Notes: a model not told the origin generated them from the sequence alone. Shown: positions 9,223 through 19,256, numbered from the stretch's first letter. The stretch is DNA of 64,000 nucleotides from an uncultured Oscillospiraceae bacterium (GCA_950075865.1 CATMVA010000001.1:152202-216201); one strand, 5' to 3'. A program made the numbers and translations.

Positions 9223-9507
9223 TTACTGTGCCTGCTCCCCGCGCATCTTGGCAAAACATTCGCTACAGTAGACAGGCCGATCGGACTTGGGCTCAAAAGG
9301 AACCTTGGCCTCGCCTCCGCATCGGGCACAGGTGGCCGTGAAATACTCACGGGGACCACGGGCAGCCGCTTTGCGTGCGTCACGGCAGGCTCTGCAACGC
9401 TGAGGCTCGTTCTGGAAGCCACGCTCAGCATAGAACTCCTGCTCACCAGCGGTAAAAACGAACTCATTGCCACATTCCTTGCATACCAGTGTCTTGTCTT
9501 CGTACAT
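9223..9507 (-). CDS. Small zinc-ribbon protein
   Basis: A 94-residue protein with three CxxC pairs: CKEC near the start, CRAC in the middle and CARC, plus a final CSEC. This suggests two zinc ribbons. It belongs to the widespread family of short zinc-binding proteins beginning MYEDKTLVCKECGNEF; the biochemical role is unknown. The ATG at 9507 has AGAGGG 7 bases upstream. It lies 76 bases downstream of the sigma-H gene on the same strand and shares its terminator, so it is probably co-transcribed. Confidence 0.8.
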   Translation of the reverse strand: MYEDKTLVCKECGNEFVFTAGEQEFYAERGFQNEPQRCRACRDARKAAARGPREYFTATCARCGGEAKVPFEPKSDRPVYCSECFAKMRGEQAQ

Positions 9508-9583
9508 GATGATACCCTCTCTTTGACTCTTGTCCAAGCCTCGGATACATTCCGATTTTGCCGGACATGTGTAGTATTTGCGC

Positions 9584-10207
9584 TCAGCTTTCGCTGATGT
9601 CGCCGGGAGTGAAAAAGGGCGCCGCCTTGCGCCGGATACGACGAACCGCATTATCTACCGCTTTGGACGTTTTGTCAGTCCGCAACGCAATTTCGGAATA
9701 GGAAAGCCCATCCAGATAAAAATCCAGAACGGTTTTTTCAAAGGCGGAAAGACGACCGCGCAATGTCCCTATCCGGCCTTCCTTCTCCTCCCTGTCAATA
9801 AAAGCTTCCTCAGGATCTTTTTGCCCTTGATAATCGGCCTGGTAGCCATAGGACGCTGCATTTTCTTCAAACTGAGGGGCATCAAGGGAAAGCGAGTGAT
9901 TCAGAGGGGTATGTTTTTCCCTGGCCGCGGATCTCACGGCAGAGCGAAGCCGATTGCAGATACAGATTTCTGCATAAGTCCGAAAAGAAGATCCCTTTTC
10001 GACAGAAAAACCTCGAATGGCGGCCAGGAGGCCGATCATCCCCTCCTGGATCAAGTCCTCGGTATCGGCACCAGCCAGAAAGTATGGCCGGGCACAAATA
10101 CGGACCAACTGGGTATATCGGCTGACCAAATATTCTTCCGCCTGAGTATCTCCTTCTAAGGCGAGATTGCACAGCTCCTCATCAGCGCGTTCGTGGAGAG
10201 GCATCAT
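9584..10207 (-). CDS. sigH: RNA polymerase sigma factor, sigma-H (Spo0H) type
   Basis: A 207-residue sigma-70 family protein. Region 2 shows the core-binding segment EDLIQEGMIGLLAAIRGF followed by SSFRTYAEICICNRLRSAVRSAARE, which recognises the -10 element. Region 4 has an HTH in LDGLSYSEIALRTDKTSKAVDNAVRRIRRK. In spore formers sigma-H directs transition-phase and early sporulation genes (family knowledge). ATG at 10207 follows AAGGAG by 7 bases; a second ATG comes next. The assignment to SigH, and not to a generic sigma, rests on size and the region 2/4 pattern. Confidence 0.88.
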   Translation of the reverse strand: MMPLHERADEELCNLALEGDTQAEEYLVSRYTQLVRICARPYFLAGADTEDLIQEGMIGLLAAIRGFSVEKGSSFRTYAEICICNRLRSAVRSAAREKHTPLNHSLSLDAPQFEENAASYGYQADYQGQKDPEEAFIDREEKEGRIGTLRGRLSAFEKTVLDFYLDGLSYSEIALRTDKTSKAVDNAVRRIRRKAAPFFTPGDISES

Positions 10208-10225
10208 TTCTCTTCTCCTTTTACT

Positions 10226-10254
10226 TGTATAACAGAAAATCAAATATTTGTCAA
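10226..10254 (-). promoter_or_regulatory. Promoter of sigH
   Basis: On the minus strand a perfect TTGACA, 17 bases, then TATACA, about 20 bases before the start codon. Confidence 0.75.
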
Positions 10255-10293
10255 GAGTTTTTTGGTCATTTTACTTCCAAAACTCCAAAGCTC

Positions 10294-11646
10294 TCACAGC
10301 ATTTTTATCAGATTTGCCAAACTTTCCGCCTGGGCTTTGGCAGTGACCTCCTCCTTTGCTTCCACCATCACCCGCAACAACGGCTCTGTTCCAGAAGGAC
10401 GCACCAACACTCGTCCGGTATCCGCCAGCTCGCTCTCGGTCTTTGCGATCGCCTCCCGAAGGGCTTGGGAGGCCATGATCTCCTCCTTTTTTTCTTTGGT
10501 GGCTACATAAACATTTACTAAAACCTGAGGATATCTGACGCACATAGCAGCAAGTTTGGAGGCTTTCTCCCCAGAACGATAAACAACAGACAAAAGCTGC
10601 AACGCAGTCAATTCACCATCTCCAGTGGTGGCAAACTTTCGGAAAATGGTGTGTCCCGATTGTTCTCCTCCCAGAATAAAGCCGCCACGTTCCATCTCCT
10701 CCAGCACATTACGGTCACCCACAGGCGTAATCCCCAAGGTAACTCCGCGTTCTTTGCAGAAAATCCGCAGTCCCAGGTTGCTCATAACTGTTGCCACGAC
10801 AGTATTGCCGGACAGCTCTCCTTTGCGCATCAAATCAGTGCCGCAGATAGCTAGCACCTGGTCTCCGTCGATCAGGATCCCGTTTTCGTCCACCGCCAGA
10901 CAGCGGTCCGCATCTCCATCAAAAGCGATACCCATATCATAGTTTCCTGCCTTCACCATGGCGGAAAGCTTCTCAATATGCGTAGACCCACAATCCCGGT
11001 TGATATTTATCCCGTCCGGATCTACGTTAATGATATCGCTATGGAGTTTGGGAAAACGGTCAAAAAGCCGTCCCGCGGTGGCAGCAGAGGCCCCGTTGGC
11101 GCAATCGATCAAAATACGCATCCCAGCAAAATCGGTATCCACCGTACCTACCAAATGGTCGATATAGTCTTCGGAAGCCTGCTCGTCAGCGTAGATCACC
11201 TTTCCAATCTCGGCACAGGTCTTGAGGGGAGCTTTCTTATTGAAAAGGATCATGTCTTCGATCTCGTTTTCCAGCGCATCGGACAGCTTGAAGCCCTGGG
11301 CGTTAAATATCTTGATCCCATTGTGCTCAAATGGATTGTGGGAAGCTGAGATAACTATGCCCGCGTCTGCCTGATTGGCGATAGTCAGGAAGGCTACGCC
11401 GGGGGTCGGGATGACCCCCAAATGCAACACATCGGCTCCCGCCGAACACAGCCCAGCAATCAAGGCTCCCTCCAACAAATCGGAAGAAATACGGGTATCC
11501 TTTCCGATAGCGACCAAAGGTTTCTCCCGCTTCGCATCCCGAGCCAGGACCTGGGCTGCAGCACATCCTACTTCAAAGGCCAACTCGGCATCCAAGTTTT
11601 CGTTGACAATTCCTCGGATCCCATCTGTTCCAAACAATTTTCCCAA
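10294..11646 (-). CDS. glmM: Phosphoglucosamine mutase
   Basis: Converts glucosamine 6-phosphate to glucosamine 1-phosphate for UDP-GlcNAc and peptidoglycan. 450 residues. The catalytic phosphoserine is Ser102 in ISASHNP; the metal loop DGDADR and the sugar loop GEQSGH follow, with VRPSGTEP near the C-terminus. The TTG at 11646 was chosen: GAAAGGAG ends 8 bases before it, and the protein then begins GKLFGTDGIRG like its relatives. The in-frame ATG at 11664 contains the ribosome site within its first codons. Last gene of ruvC-ruvA-ruvB-glmM. Confidence 0.95.
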   Translation of the reverse strand: MGKLFGTDGIRGIVNENLDAELAFEVGCAAAQVLARDAKREKPLVAIGKDTRISSDLLEGALIAGLCSAGADVLHLGVIPTPGVAFLTIANQADAGIVISASHNPFEHNGIKIFNAQGFKLSDALENEIEDMILFNKKAPLKTCAEIGKVIYADEQASEDYIDHLVGTVDTDFAGMRILIDCANGASAATAGRLFDRFPKLHSDIINVDPDGININRDCGSTHIEKLSAMVKAGNYDMGIAFDGDADRCLAVDENGILIDGDQVLAICGTDLMRKGELSGNTVVATVMSNLGLRIFCKERGVTLGITPVGDRNVLEEMERGGFILGGEQSGHTIFRKFATTGDGELTALQLLSVVYRSGEKASKLAAMCVRYPQVLVNVYVATKEKKEEIMASQALREAIAKTESELADTGRVLVRPSGTEPLLRVMVEAKEEVTAKAQAESLANLIKML

Positions 11647-11664
11647 AGAAAACGCTCCTTTCAT

Positions 11665-12711
11665 TTACAGCGTCATTTGCTCCATTCCCATAAACTTGAT
11701 TCCAAGATGATCGTATGCCTTGGACGTGACACATCTTCCCCGTGGGGTCCGGGTCAAAAAGCCCAGCTGCATCAAATAGGGCTCATAGACATCCTCCAGG
11801 GTAACGGCTTCCTCGTTGATGGTAGCCGCCAGAGTTTCCAGTCCCACTGGTCCACCCCGGTAGTTTTCAATGATACTGGTAAGCATCCGCCGGTCAATGG
11901 CATCCAAACCAAGATAGTCCACCTCCAGCGCGGACAGAGCCTCATCTGCCACCTTCCGGGTGATGACGCCCCCTGCCCTGACCTGGGCGAAATCCCGGAC
12001 CCGGCGGAGCATCCGGTTGGCGATCCGGGGCGTCCCACGGCTTCGCTTGGCAATCTCCATGGCACCATCCACCTCCACAGGAACCTCCAGTATCCCGGCA
12101 GACCGTGTGACGATTTTGCTCAGCTCCTCTGGTGTGTAGAGCTCTAGCCGCAGGGTCACTCCAAAGCGGTCACGGAGAGGGGCCGAAAGCTGACCCGCAC
12201 GGGTCGTGGCCCCAATCAGGGTAAACTTGGGCAAATCAAGGCGGACGGAGTTGGCTGAAGGCCCTTTCCCGATGATGATATCAATGGCATAATCCTCCAT
12301 CGCCGGGTACAGGATCTCCTCCACCTGCCGGTTGAGACGGTGAATCTCATCCACAAAGAGGATATCATTCTCCCCCAGATTGGTCAGCAACGCCGCCAAA
12401 TCGCCGGGCTTCTCAATGGCCGGACCGGAGGTGATGCGGATATTGACCCCCATCTCATTGGCGATGATCCCTGCCAAAGTCGTCTTGCCCAGTCCCGGGG
12501 GGCCATGAAGAAGCACATGGTCCAGAGGCTCCTGCCGCATTTTGGCAGCCTGAATAAAGACCTCCAGATTCCCCTTGGCCTTCTCCTGCCCAATATATTC
12601 TTCGAGGGTCTGTGGCCGCAAAGACCCCTCATTTTCATCATCCCGGGTCAGCGTTGTAGCCACCAGCGGCTCCTCAGTCTCAAAGCCAATTTCAGAAAAA
12701 TCAATAGGCAA
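11665..12711 (-). CDS. ruvB: Holliday junction branch-migration ATPase RuvB
   Basis: Hexameric AAA+ motor that pumps DNA through the RuvA-bound Holliday junction. 348 residues: Walker [10 protein letters not shown] (70-78), Walker B DEIHRL, sensor [18 protein letters not shown], and a C-terminal winged helix with RTPRGR. It is 25 bases downstream of ruvA. Between ruvB and glmM there are only about 18 bases, so glmM translation may be coupled. Confidence 0.98.
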   Translation of the reverse strand: MPIDFSEIGFETEEPLVATTLTRDDENEGSLRPQTLEEYIGQEKAKGNLEVFIQAAKMRQEPLDHVLLHGPPGLGKTTLAGIIANEMGVNIRITSGPAIEKPGDLAALLTNLGENDILFVDEIHRLNRQVEEILYPAMEDYAIDIIIGKGPSANSVRLDLPKFTLIGATTRAGQLSAPLRDRFGVTLRLELYTPEELSKIVTRSAGILEVPVEVDGAMEIAKRSRGTPRIANRMLRRVRDFAQVRAGGVITRKVADEALSALEVDYLGLDAIDRRMLTSIIENYRGGPVGLETLAATINEEAVTLEDVYEPYLMQLGFLTRTPRGRCVTSKAYDHLGIKFMGMEQMTL

Positions 12712-12736
12712 AAAATCACTTCCCTAATAGATAAAT

Positions 12737-13342
12737 TCACTTCACCATTTTCTTCAATGCCTGCTTGATAATCTGCTCCAAGGGCAGGCTTTCCATATCG
12801 ACCCCTTTGAGGGCCATGGCAATCTCGCTGCCGGAATAACCCAGCACCGCCAGTGCGGCATTGGCTTCGCTGAACTTGTTTTCGGGAATCAAGGTGACCC
12901 CCGTTCCGCCGTAGCTCTCCCCCGCTCCGGTACCCAACTGCCCCTTGGCCAGCTTGTCCTTCAGCTCCAGAATGATCCGCTGGGCGATTTTTTTTCCGAT
13001 GCCGGGTGCGGCCGTCAACGATTTCTCGTCCCCGGTGATGATGGACATGGCCAACCGTTCCGGCGGCGCCGAGGACAGAATGGATAACGCCGCCTTGGGT
13101 CCCACCCCGGATACACTCACCAACAACTGGAAGCAGTTGAGCTCCTCCTCCGTGACAAACCCATAAAGCTCCACTGCATCCTCTCTGACGTTCAAATAAG
13201 TGTAAAGCTTTCCCGCTTGTCCCACCTTGAGGGCACTCAGCGTAACATTGGTCGTCCGGCAGGCATACCCTACCCCGCCGCAGTCAATGACCGCCAAATA
13301 GGGTGCTACATGGACCACAATACCTTTTACATAGTAAAACAT
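12737..13342 (-). CDS. ruvA: Holliday junction DNA-binding protein RuvA
   Basis: 201 residues: N-terminal OB fold (MFYYVKGIV...), two helix-hairpin-helix motifs (VSGVGPKAALSILS and APGIGKKIAQRIILELKDK) that grip the junction, and a C-terminal three-helix domain that binds RuvB. ATG at 13342 follows GGAGAG. It lies 11 bases downstream of ruvC. Confidence 0.97.
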   Translation of the reverse strand: MFYYVKGIVVHVAPYLAVIDCGGVGYACRTTNVTLSALKVGQAGKLYTYLNVREDAVELYGFVTEEELNCFQLLVSVSGVGPKAALSILSSAPPERLAMSIITGDEKSLTAAPGIGKKIAQRIILELKDKLAKGQLGTGAGESYGGTGVTLIPENKFSEANAALAVLGYSGSEIAMALKGVDMESLPLEQIIKQALKKMVK

Positions 13343-13353
13343 TTCGCTCTCTC

Positions 13354-13893
13354 CTATTTCCTGGGATTTTTCACCGCATACCGCCCCGATCCGGGCCGGG
13401 CCGCCTCCGGAGACTGAAGTCTGGAGGTGACGCTGCGGGCATGGCATAACGCAATAGCAACTGCATCTGCGGCATCGTCCGGCCGGATCACTTTGGACAG
13501 ACTCAGGATCCGCTTGGTCATATCCATGATCTGTGTCTTGGTGGCCTTTCCGTAACCAGTAATGGCCAACTTAACCTCAGAGGGGCTATACTCATAAATG
13601 GGAACTCCGGCCCGTTCTGCCGCTGTCAGGATTACCCCTCTGGCCTGAGCTACACCAATGCCGGTCGTGATGTTGTTGGTAAAGAAAAGCTCCTCCACCG
13701 CCATAGCATCCGGATGAAAGGCCTCAAACAGCTGTGCCATATCATTCTCAATCTGAAGAAGCCGGGTAGGCAACGGCAGTCCGGCCTCTGTACGAATGGC
13801 TCCGCAGGAGAGAAGCTTCTGTTTCCCCTTCTCGTTTTGGAGCACCCCAAACCCAACAATAGCAAATCCGGGGTCTATGCCCAGAATGACCAT
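13354..13893 (-). CDS. ruvC: Crossover junction endodeoxyribonuclease RuvC
   Basis: Homodimeric Holliday-junction resolvase with an RNase H fold. 179 residues. Acidic residues occur at the expected places: ILGIDPG (Asp7), VEELFF, and DDAADAVAIALCH near residue 140. The C-terminal tail after the RNase H core is basic and proline-rich. First gene of the operon, with a promoter about 40 bases upstream. Confidence 0.97.
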   Translation of the reverse strand: MVILGIDPGFAIVGFGVLQNEKGKQKLLSCGAIRTEAGLPLPTRLLQIENDMAQLFEAFHPDAMAVEELFFTNNITTGIGVAQARGVILTAAERAGVPIYEYSPSEVKLAITGYGKATKTQIMDMTKRILSLSKVIRPDDAADAVAIALCHARSVTSRLQSPEAARPGSGRYAVKNPRK

Positions 13894-13932
13894 ATGCCCC
13901 GTTCCCCTTTCTCTCTAAGCTATGTTCATAAT

Positions 13933-13961
13933 ATTTTACCATTTCTTACTTCCGGGCGCAA
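13933..13961 (-). promoter_or_regulatory. Promoter of ruvC-ruvA-ruvB-glmM
   Basis: On the minus strand TTGCGC, 17 bases, TAAAAT. No LexA/SOS box was recognised in this short leader, but a weak one could be missed. Confidence 0.65.
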
Positions 13962-13974
13962 CGGTGGATTTGCA

Positions 13975-14003
13975 AAAAGGGCGGGGAAAATTCCCCGCCC
14001 TTT
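13975..14003 (-). terminator. Terminator after lysC
   Basis: A 12-bp near-perfect stem (AAAGGGCGGGGA / TTCCCCGCCCTTT) followed by T residues in the minus direction. It separates lysC from the ruv promoter. Confidence 0.8.
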
Positions 14004-14017
14004 CCTGTCTGAAATTG

Positions 14018-15250
14018 TTAAATGGAACCTCCCGCATTGATCTGACCGTAAAATTTGTCATGTGTCACCTTGACCGCCCGGTCCGCATCAGCCAGATCCA
14101 CCAGCACCGAAACCTTGATTTCACTGGTAGAAATCATGTGGATGTTGATCCCCGAGCTATAAAGAGCCTCAAACATGCTGGCCGCTACACCGGGGTTATT
14201 GATCATCCCAGCCCCTACGATGGAGACTTTGGCCACATTGGGGTTCACATCGATATGATCAAAGCCGATGTATGCCTGATTCTCCTCCAGGATCTTAGTA
14301 GCCGCTTCCATATCGCTCTTGGTTACAGTAAAGCTGATGTCCTTCTTGTCCTCTCGTCCGATAGACTGAAGGATGATATCAACATTGATCTTCTCCTTGG
14401 CCAGCAAAGAGAACACCTTGAAGGCAATACCCGGTTCGTCCTCCAGACCAACCAGTGCCAGACGGGCAATATTCTTATCCTTGGCGATGCCGCTGATATG
14501 AGACTGTTCCATTCCTTTGACGACCTCCTTGACTTTGGTCCCCGGATTTCCGGAAAAGCTGGAAAGGACCTCCAGGTTGACGTTGTACCGTTTTGCCATT
14601 TCCACCGAACGGTTGTGAAGTACCTGAGCGCCTAAAGTAGCAAGCTCCAGCATCTCGTCGAAGGTAATCTCTGCAAGCTTGCGGGCCTCGGGCACCAGTC
14701 GGGGGTCTGCGGTATAGACCCCATCCACATCGGTATAGATTTGACACAGATCAGCATGTAGGCTGGCCGCCAGCGCCACCGCCGAGGTGTCTGAGCCGCC
14801 ACGCCCCAACGTAGTGACATCTCCCTGCTGGTTGAGGCCCTGGAATCCGGTGACAATAACGATCGTTCGCTTATCCAGCTCACTGAGGATCCGTTCTGTC
14901 ATCACCCGTTTGATCCTAGCATTGCCATAGGTCGAGTTGGTCTGAACTCCAGCCTGCCAGCCGGTGAGGGAGACCACCGAATACCCCATGGCCTCAATAG
15001 CCATGGCGCAGAGCGCACAGGAAACCTGCTCTCCGGTGGACAGGAGCATATCCATCTCCCGTTTGGAAGCGTGGGGATTGATCTCCTCCGCCTTGGCAAT
15101 CAAATCGTCCGTGGTGTCTCCCTGCGCCGAGAGGACCGCCACGACCTGATGGCCTCTCCGATATGTCTCTGTGATAATTCGGGCCACATTACGAAGCCTG
15201 TCGGCATCCGCAACGGAAGACCCGCCAAATTTCTGAACAATGAGTCCCAT
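14018..15250 (-). CDS. lysC: Aspartate kinase
   Basis: Phosphorylates L-aspartate, the first step to lysine, threonine, methionine and diaminopimelate. 410 residues: N-terminal amino-acid kinase fold with VQKFGGSSV (5-13) and TTLGRGGSDTSAVALA, then two ACT regulatory domains from about residue 265, expected to sense end-product amino acids. No fused dehydrogenase. The gene follows hom by 58 bases. No T-box or lysine riboswitch was seen between them. Confidence 0.96.
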   Translation of the reverse strand: MGLIVQKFGGSSVADADRLRNVARIITETYRRGHQVVAVLSAQGDTTDDLIAKAEEINPHASKREMDMLLSTGEQVSCALCAMAIEAMGYSVVSLTGWQAGVQTNSTYGNARIKRVMTERILSELDKRTIVIVTGFQGLNQQGDVTTLGRGGSDTSAVALAASLHADLCQIYTDVDGVYTADPRLVPEARKLAEITFDEMLELATLGAQVLHNRSVEMAKRYNVNLEVLSSFSGNPGTKVKEVVKGMEQSHISGIAKDKNIARLALVGLEDEPGIAFKVFSLLAKEKINVDIILQSIGREDKKDISFTVTKSDMEAATKILEENQAYIGFDHIDVNPNVAKVSIVGAGMINNPGVAASMFEALYSSGINIHMISTSEIKVSVLVDLADADRAVKVTHDKFYGQINAGGSI

Positions 15251-15308
15251 TGGAAACAGTACCTCCTTGAGGGTTCTGGTCTATTTTATGCGGCTGTTCC
15301 CCCTGCCG

Positions 15309-16523
15309 TCAGTCCCCCAAAACGCGGAACAGCGCACTCAATTCTACACTGCTCAACCGCGCTTCCAGTTCCGGACGGGGCATTGCCGGGGTCAAAACAG
15401 CGCTTTCCCCCGCCGGCGCACCGGAGTTGGCCAAGGGAAGTACATCTCCCAGTGCGGCACGGAAAACGTCAATGTCCGTCTGCCCCCGGACATACCAGAA
15501 ACCAGGGATATCATCCGGAGACACCACCGTATCAGGACCGCCTTCCTCCCAGTCCAAATACTTCGGACGGTCCCGGTATACCACAGCCTCCATCATATCG
15601 GCTACGACCGCTGAGGCCGTCGGAAGCTTTCCGGCTCCCCTGCCGTAAAACATCACATCCCCCACGGCATTTCCTTTTACAGAGATCGCGTTGAACACAT
15701 CTTCCACAGCCGAAAGCGGATTGCTCCCCGGGATCAGATGTGGTGCCACAAAAGCCCGGACGCTGCCGTCCTCTCCGCGGACGGCCCGCCCCAACAGTTT
15801 GATCTTATAGTCTCTGGATGCGGCATAAGCCACGTCAGCCAACGTAACACGGGTGATCCCTTCGGTCGGCACCTGATTCGGATGGATCTGCCGTCCAAAC
15901 GCCAGTGCAGCCAGGATACAGGTCTTCCGACAGGCATCCAGCCCTTCCACATCAGCGGTCGGATCCTTTTCCGCATATCCGTTGGCCTGAGCCTCCTCCA
16001 GAGCCTCCCGGAATGAGATCCCGGACCGGATCATCCGAGTGAGGATATAGTTGGTCGTTCCATTCAAAATCCCACGGACCTCGGTGATCTCATTGGCCGC
16101 CAGGCACCGCTTCATAGGACGAATAACGGGGATCCCCCCACCTACGCTCGCCTCATACAGGTAACTGACTCCATGCTTTTGCGCCAAACCCATCAACTCG
16201 CAGCCGTGTTCCGCTACCAACTCTTTGTTGGAAGTGATCACGCTTTTCCCCGCACAGATGGCCCGTTTGGTAAATTCTTTGGCTATCCCGGTACCGCCGA
16301 TGGTCTCGGCCACGACCTCCACCTCGAGGTCACGCTCTATCGTGGTGAAATCATGGATCACAAACTCCTGAAAGGGATTTCCAGGGAAATCCTTCACATC
16401 CAGAATATATTTGAGCTCCAAATCAGTGTGGAGCTTATTTTTGATCAAAGCACTGTTTTCCCGCAAAACCTCAGCCACACCAGAGCCAACGACACCAAAC
16501 CCTAAAATAGCCACTTTTGCCAT
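15309..16523 (-). CDS. hom: Homoserine dehydrogenase
   Basis: Reduces aspartate semialdehyde to homoserine with NAD(P)H. 404 residues: Rossmann motif GFGVVGSGV (8-16), VITSNKELVA, and the family signature around LNGTTNYILTRM and YAEKDPTADVEGLDACRK with the catalytic Asp and Lys. A shortened C-terminal region contains EARLSSVELSALFRVLGD. Shares an operon with lysC. A TATAAT sits at 16571-16576 just upstream, but its -35 element is poor. Confidence 0.95.
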   Translation of the reverse strand: MAKVAILGFGVVGSGVAEVLRENSALIKNKLHTDLELKYILDVKDFPGNPFQEFVIHDFTTIERDLEVEVVAETIGGTGIAKEFTKRAICAGKSVITSNKELVAEHGCELMGLAQKHGVSYLYEASVGGGIPVIRPMKRCLAANEITEVRGILNGTTNYILTRMIRSGISFREALEEAQANGYAEKDPTADVEGLDACRKTCILAALAFGRQIHPNQVPTEGITRVTLADVAYAASRDYKIKLLGRAVRGEDGSVRAFVAPHLIPGSNPLSAVEDVFNAISVKGNAVGDVMFYGRGAGKLPTASAVVADMMEAVVYRDRPKYLDWEEGGPDTVVSPDDIPGFWYVRGQTDIDVFRAALGDVLPLANSGAPAGESAVLTPAMPRPELEARLSSVELSALFRVLGD

Positions 16524-16571
16524 TGTTCTCGTCTCTCTTTCCTTGGAATGGTGTTATGGCCCCAACTGTCA

Positions 16572-19256
16572 TTATACCGGAGGCTGAAAGGAATCTATTG
16601 TCTCAACTGGCTCCGACTCCACCGGAGGTGGCGTAAAGGCAGGTTGACTTTCCACTGGAGGCGGAGTGAACCAGGGTTGAGCCGGATCCTGTGTGGTACC
16701 AGGAGTTACTTCCGGCGGATAAATGTTCACTCCCCACGGATTGGGCCAGGTAGAGCTATCCTCGGGATCGAAGAAAGGATCCTGTTCCGGTGTGGGCCAG
16801 GTAGTCGGATCGTTATAGTCAAAGGAATACGGATCGTACGGCTCTGGAGCAACCGGTTCTGTGTGGACTGTACAGGTCCCCTCCGCCTCCCAGGAGTGCA
16901 GGAAATAAGCATCGTCCTCAGGCGGAGTCTCCCCCTCATATTTGCGTTCCATATCTACTACAGCAACGGTGATCTTACCAAGCGTGGTCACATTCCCTTC
17001 CTCATCCATAGCGGCCTCAGGACAGAACTCCCCGGCCAAATGGTAGCGGCCGGTAGGTGTTCCATCCGCCTTCAGGATCGGATCGGCTGTACAGACCTCA
17101 ACCAAAACATGAGCATCACAGTACTCGCTGGGAACATCCTCCCGGAAAAACTGGGCTGTAGCCACCCGGCTTCCCCGGATATCATTACGGCAATTATCTG
17201 TCGCCAATTTTCCAGTGTCCAGACAATAGTCCACAGAAACAAGTCCAGCGGGCTGATCAAAATCCTTGTTTTCTAATCCTTCGTGGACTTGACTCATAAC
17301 CATCCGCCAAAGCCTTGGCGCCGACACATCTCCGTTGATAACCTCAGGACGCTGATAGCCCACCCAAACCGCAGCCGTGTAGTAGGGGGTATAGCCAACA
17401 AACCAGAGATCATTCTTGGCCGTGGTGGTACCGGTCTTACCGGCGATAGTCATGCCGGAGAAACTGGCTCCGCCGCCGGTGCCTGCGCGCACCACGTTTT
17501 TGAGCATCTGATTCACATAGTAGACAGTGCTCTCTTTCAGGACCGGCTCACCCACCGCCTCATTGGACAGTATCACCTTTCCGTTGGCATCCTCCACCCT
17601 GGAATAGGTTCGGGGCTCGATATAAACGCCATTGCGGGGGAATACCGAATAGGCCCCTGCCATATCCAGGGTGCTGACGCCGCGGGTAAGACCGCCAAGT
17701 CCCAACTGAGAAAGGCCGATATCGGTAAATTCCTTGCCGTTGATGGTCTCCCTGACCACCAGGTGGTCCGAATCGATTCCGAAGGTATTGATCAAAAACT
17801 CATAGCTGGCGCTGGGTGTAACATACTCGTTGAGCAGACGGATGGACACCGTGTTGACCGAGTTGGTCAGTGCGTTAAAAATCGTCATCTGTCCCCGCCA
17901 ATGGCGGTCCGAGTTGACCGGCCAAGGCTTCTCATTCAAAATGAAAGAGGGACTGTCCTCGATCACGTCATAGGGGGTCACAAGCCCCATCTCGATGGCC
18001 GGGGCATAGACCGCAAGGGGCTTGATGGAGGACCCAGGCTGCCGCTGGGCTGCGGTAGCCATATTATAGCCTCGGGCATCTTCCGCAGTCTTCTCGCCCA
18101 TCTTTCCGGCAAGGGCCACCACATTTCCCTGAGGGTCCACCACCGTGATGGCCGACTGCAGCTGCTGGCCCGAGGGAGAGATGATGGGCAGATTCTCCCT
18201 ATTGGAGTACACACTGTCCACCGCCGCCTGGACCTTGGGATCTACGCAGGCATAAATCTTCAGACCGCCGGAGCTGACCATGATCTCGGCCGCATTCTTC
18301 GGAATACTATACTGCTCCTGCAAATCGCGGATCACATCAGCAATAACCTGATCAGTATACCATGAATGCAGGGAGTTTTCCCGGCCGTCCCGGTAGCCCC
18401 GGTGGAAATCAATGACCTCGGCCTTGGCTTGCTCGCACTCTTCCTCGGTAATATACCCATCCCGCAGCATAGCATCCAGCACCAATCCCCGCCGTTTGGC
18501 ATTATTCTCCGGCCGGGTATAGGGGTCATAAAGAGACGGATTGTTCGTAATGCTAATCAAGCTGGCACACTCGGCCAGACTCAGCTCCGTGACCTCCTTG
18601 CCGAAATACATATAGGATGCGGTGTAAACGCCCCAGCATTTCCTGCCGAAGAAGATCCGGTTGAAATATTGTTCCAGAGTATACTCCTTGGAATACTTCT
18701 TGTCGAATTCCAGGGCACGAAAAATCTCAATAATCTTTCGTTTTACCGTCACATCATCATATTGCGTCATATTCTTGATGGTCTGCTGGGTAATGGTGGA
18801 ACCACCCTGAATATTTCCGCCAGTAAACATGGTCAGAATACTTCTGGCCGTCCGGATCCAGTCCACTCCGTTATGCTGGTAGAACCGGCGGTCCTCAATG
18901 GCCACCGCGGCGTGGATCAGATCCTCTGGGATATCCTCGTAGGCAATCAGCACCCGGTCCTCGTCACCGTTCCAAGTATCATACTCCTGGACCTCCCCGG
19001 TTTCCGGATCGGTATAGTAAATCGTACTGGACTGATCCATGGGAAAATCTGCCGCGTCCAGCGGTGTCAGAGGCAAGATCACATTTTTGATATAGACCGC
19101 CGCAAAACAGGCCAAAAAGGCACAGGTGATCACCCCCACCAGGAAAAGCGTACCCAGCACTTTCAGTATCCGCATCGCAATATGGCCTTTTTTTCGATGT
19201 TTCCGGGGTCGGCTTCCGGCAGGACGCCGCTGCGGATTAGAAGCTCTTTCTGCCAC
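16572..19256 (-). CDS. Class A penicillin-binding protein (glycosyltransferase/transpeptidase)
   Basis: Bifunctional peptidoglycan polymerase, 894 residues. A basic cytosolic tail is followed by one membrane helix (about 29-55). The GT51 domain has AIEDRRFYQHNGVD (near 113-126) and GGSTITQQ. The transpeptidase has the SxxK serine in GSSIKP (about 408) and the KTGT box near 609. Past residue about 790 the tail is rich in Pro, Asp, Glu and Trp, ending with repeats of PPVES. It has its own promoter (19351-19378). Equivalent to PBP1a/PonA; whether it acts in growth or sporulation is not evident. Confidence 0.93.
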   Translation of the reverse strand: MAERASNPQRRPAGSRPRKHRKKGHIAMRILKVLGTLFLVGVITCAFLACFAAVYIKNVILPLTPLDAADFPMDQSSTIYYTDPETGEVQEYDTWNGDEDRVLIAYEDIPEDLIHAAVAIEDRRFYQHNGVDWIRTARSILTMFTGGNIQGGSTITQQTIKNMTQYDDVTVKRKIIEIFRALEFDKKYSKEYTLEQYFNRIFFGRKCWGVYTASYMYFGKEVTELSLAECASLISITNNPSLYDPYTRPENNAKRRGLVLDAMLRDGYITEEECEQAKAEVIDFHRGYRDGRENSLHSWYTDQVIADVIRDLQEQYSIPKNAAEIMVSSGGLKIYACVDPKVQAAVDSVYSNRENLPIISPSGQQLQSAITVVDPQGNVVALAGKMGEKTAEDARGYNMATAAQRQPGSSIKPLAVYAPAIEMGLVTPYDVIEDSPSFILNEKPWPVNSDRHWRGQMTIFNALTNSVNTVSIRLLNEYVTPSASYEFLINTFGIDSDHLVVRETINGKEFTDIGLSQLGLGGLTRGVSTLDMAGAYSVFPRNGVYIEPRTYSRVEDANGKVILSNEAVGEPVLKESTVYYVNQMLKNVVRAGTGGGASFSGMTIAGKTGTTTAKNDLWFVGYTPYYTAAVWVGYQRPEVINGDVSAPRLWRMVMSQVHEGLENKDFDQPAGLVSVDYCLDTGKLATDNCRNDIRGSRVATAQFFREDVPSEYCDAHVLVEVCTADPILKADGTPTGRYHLAGEFCPEAAMDEEGNVTTLGKITVAVVDMERKYEGETPPEDDAYFLHSWEAEGTCTVHTEPVAPEPYDPYSFDYNDPTTWPTPEQDPFFDPEDSSTWPNPWGVNIYPPEVTPGTTQDPAQPWFTPPPVESQPAFTPPPVESEPVETIDSFQPPV

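Noticed and set aside
13894..13974. Search for an SOS (LexA) box before ruvC
   Set aside because: No convincing GAAC-N4-GTTC-type palindrome seen by eye.
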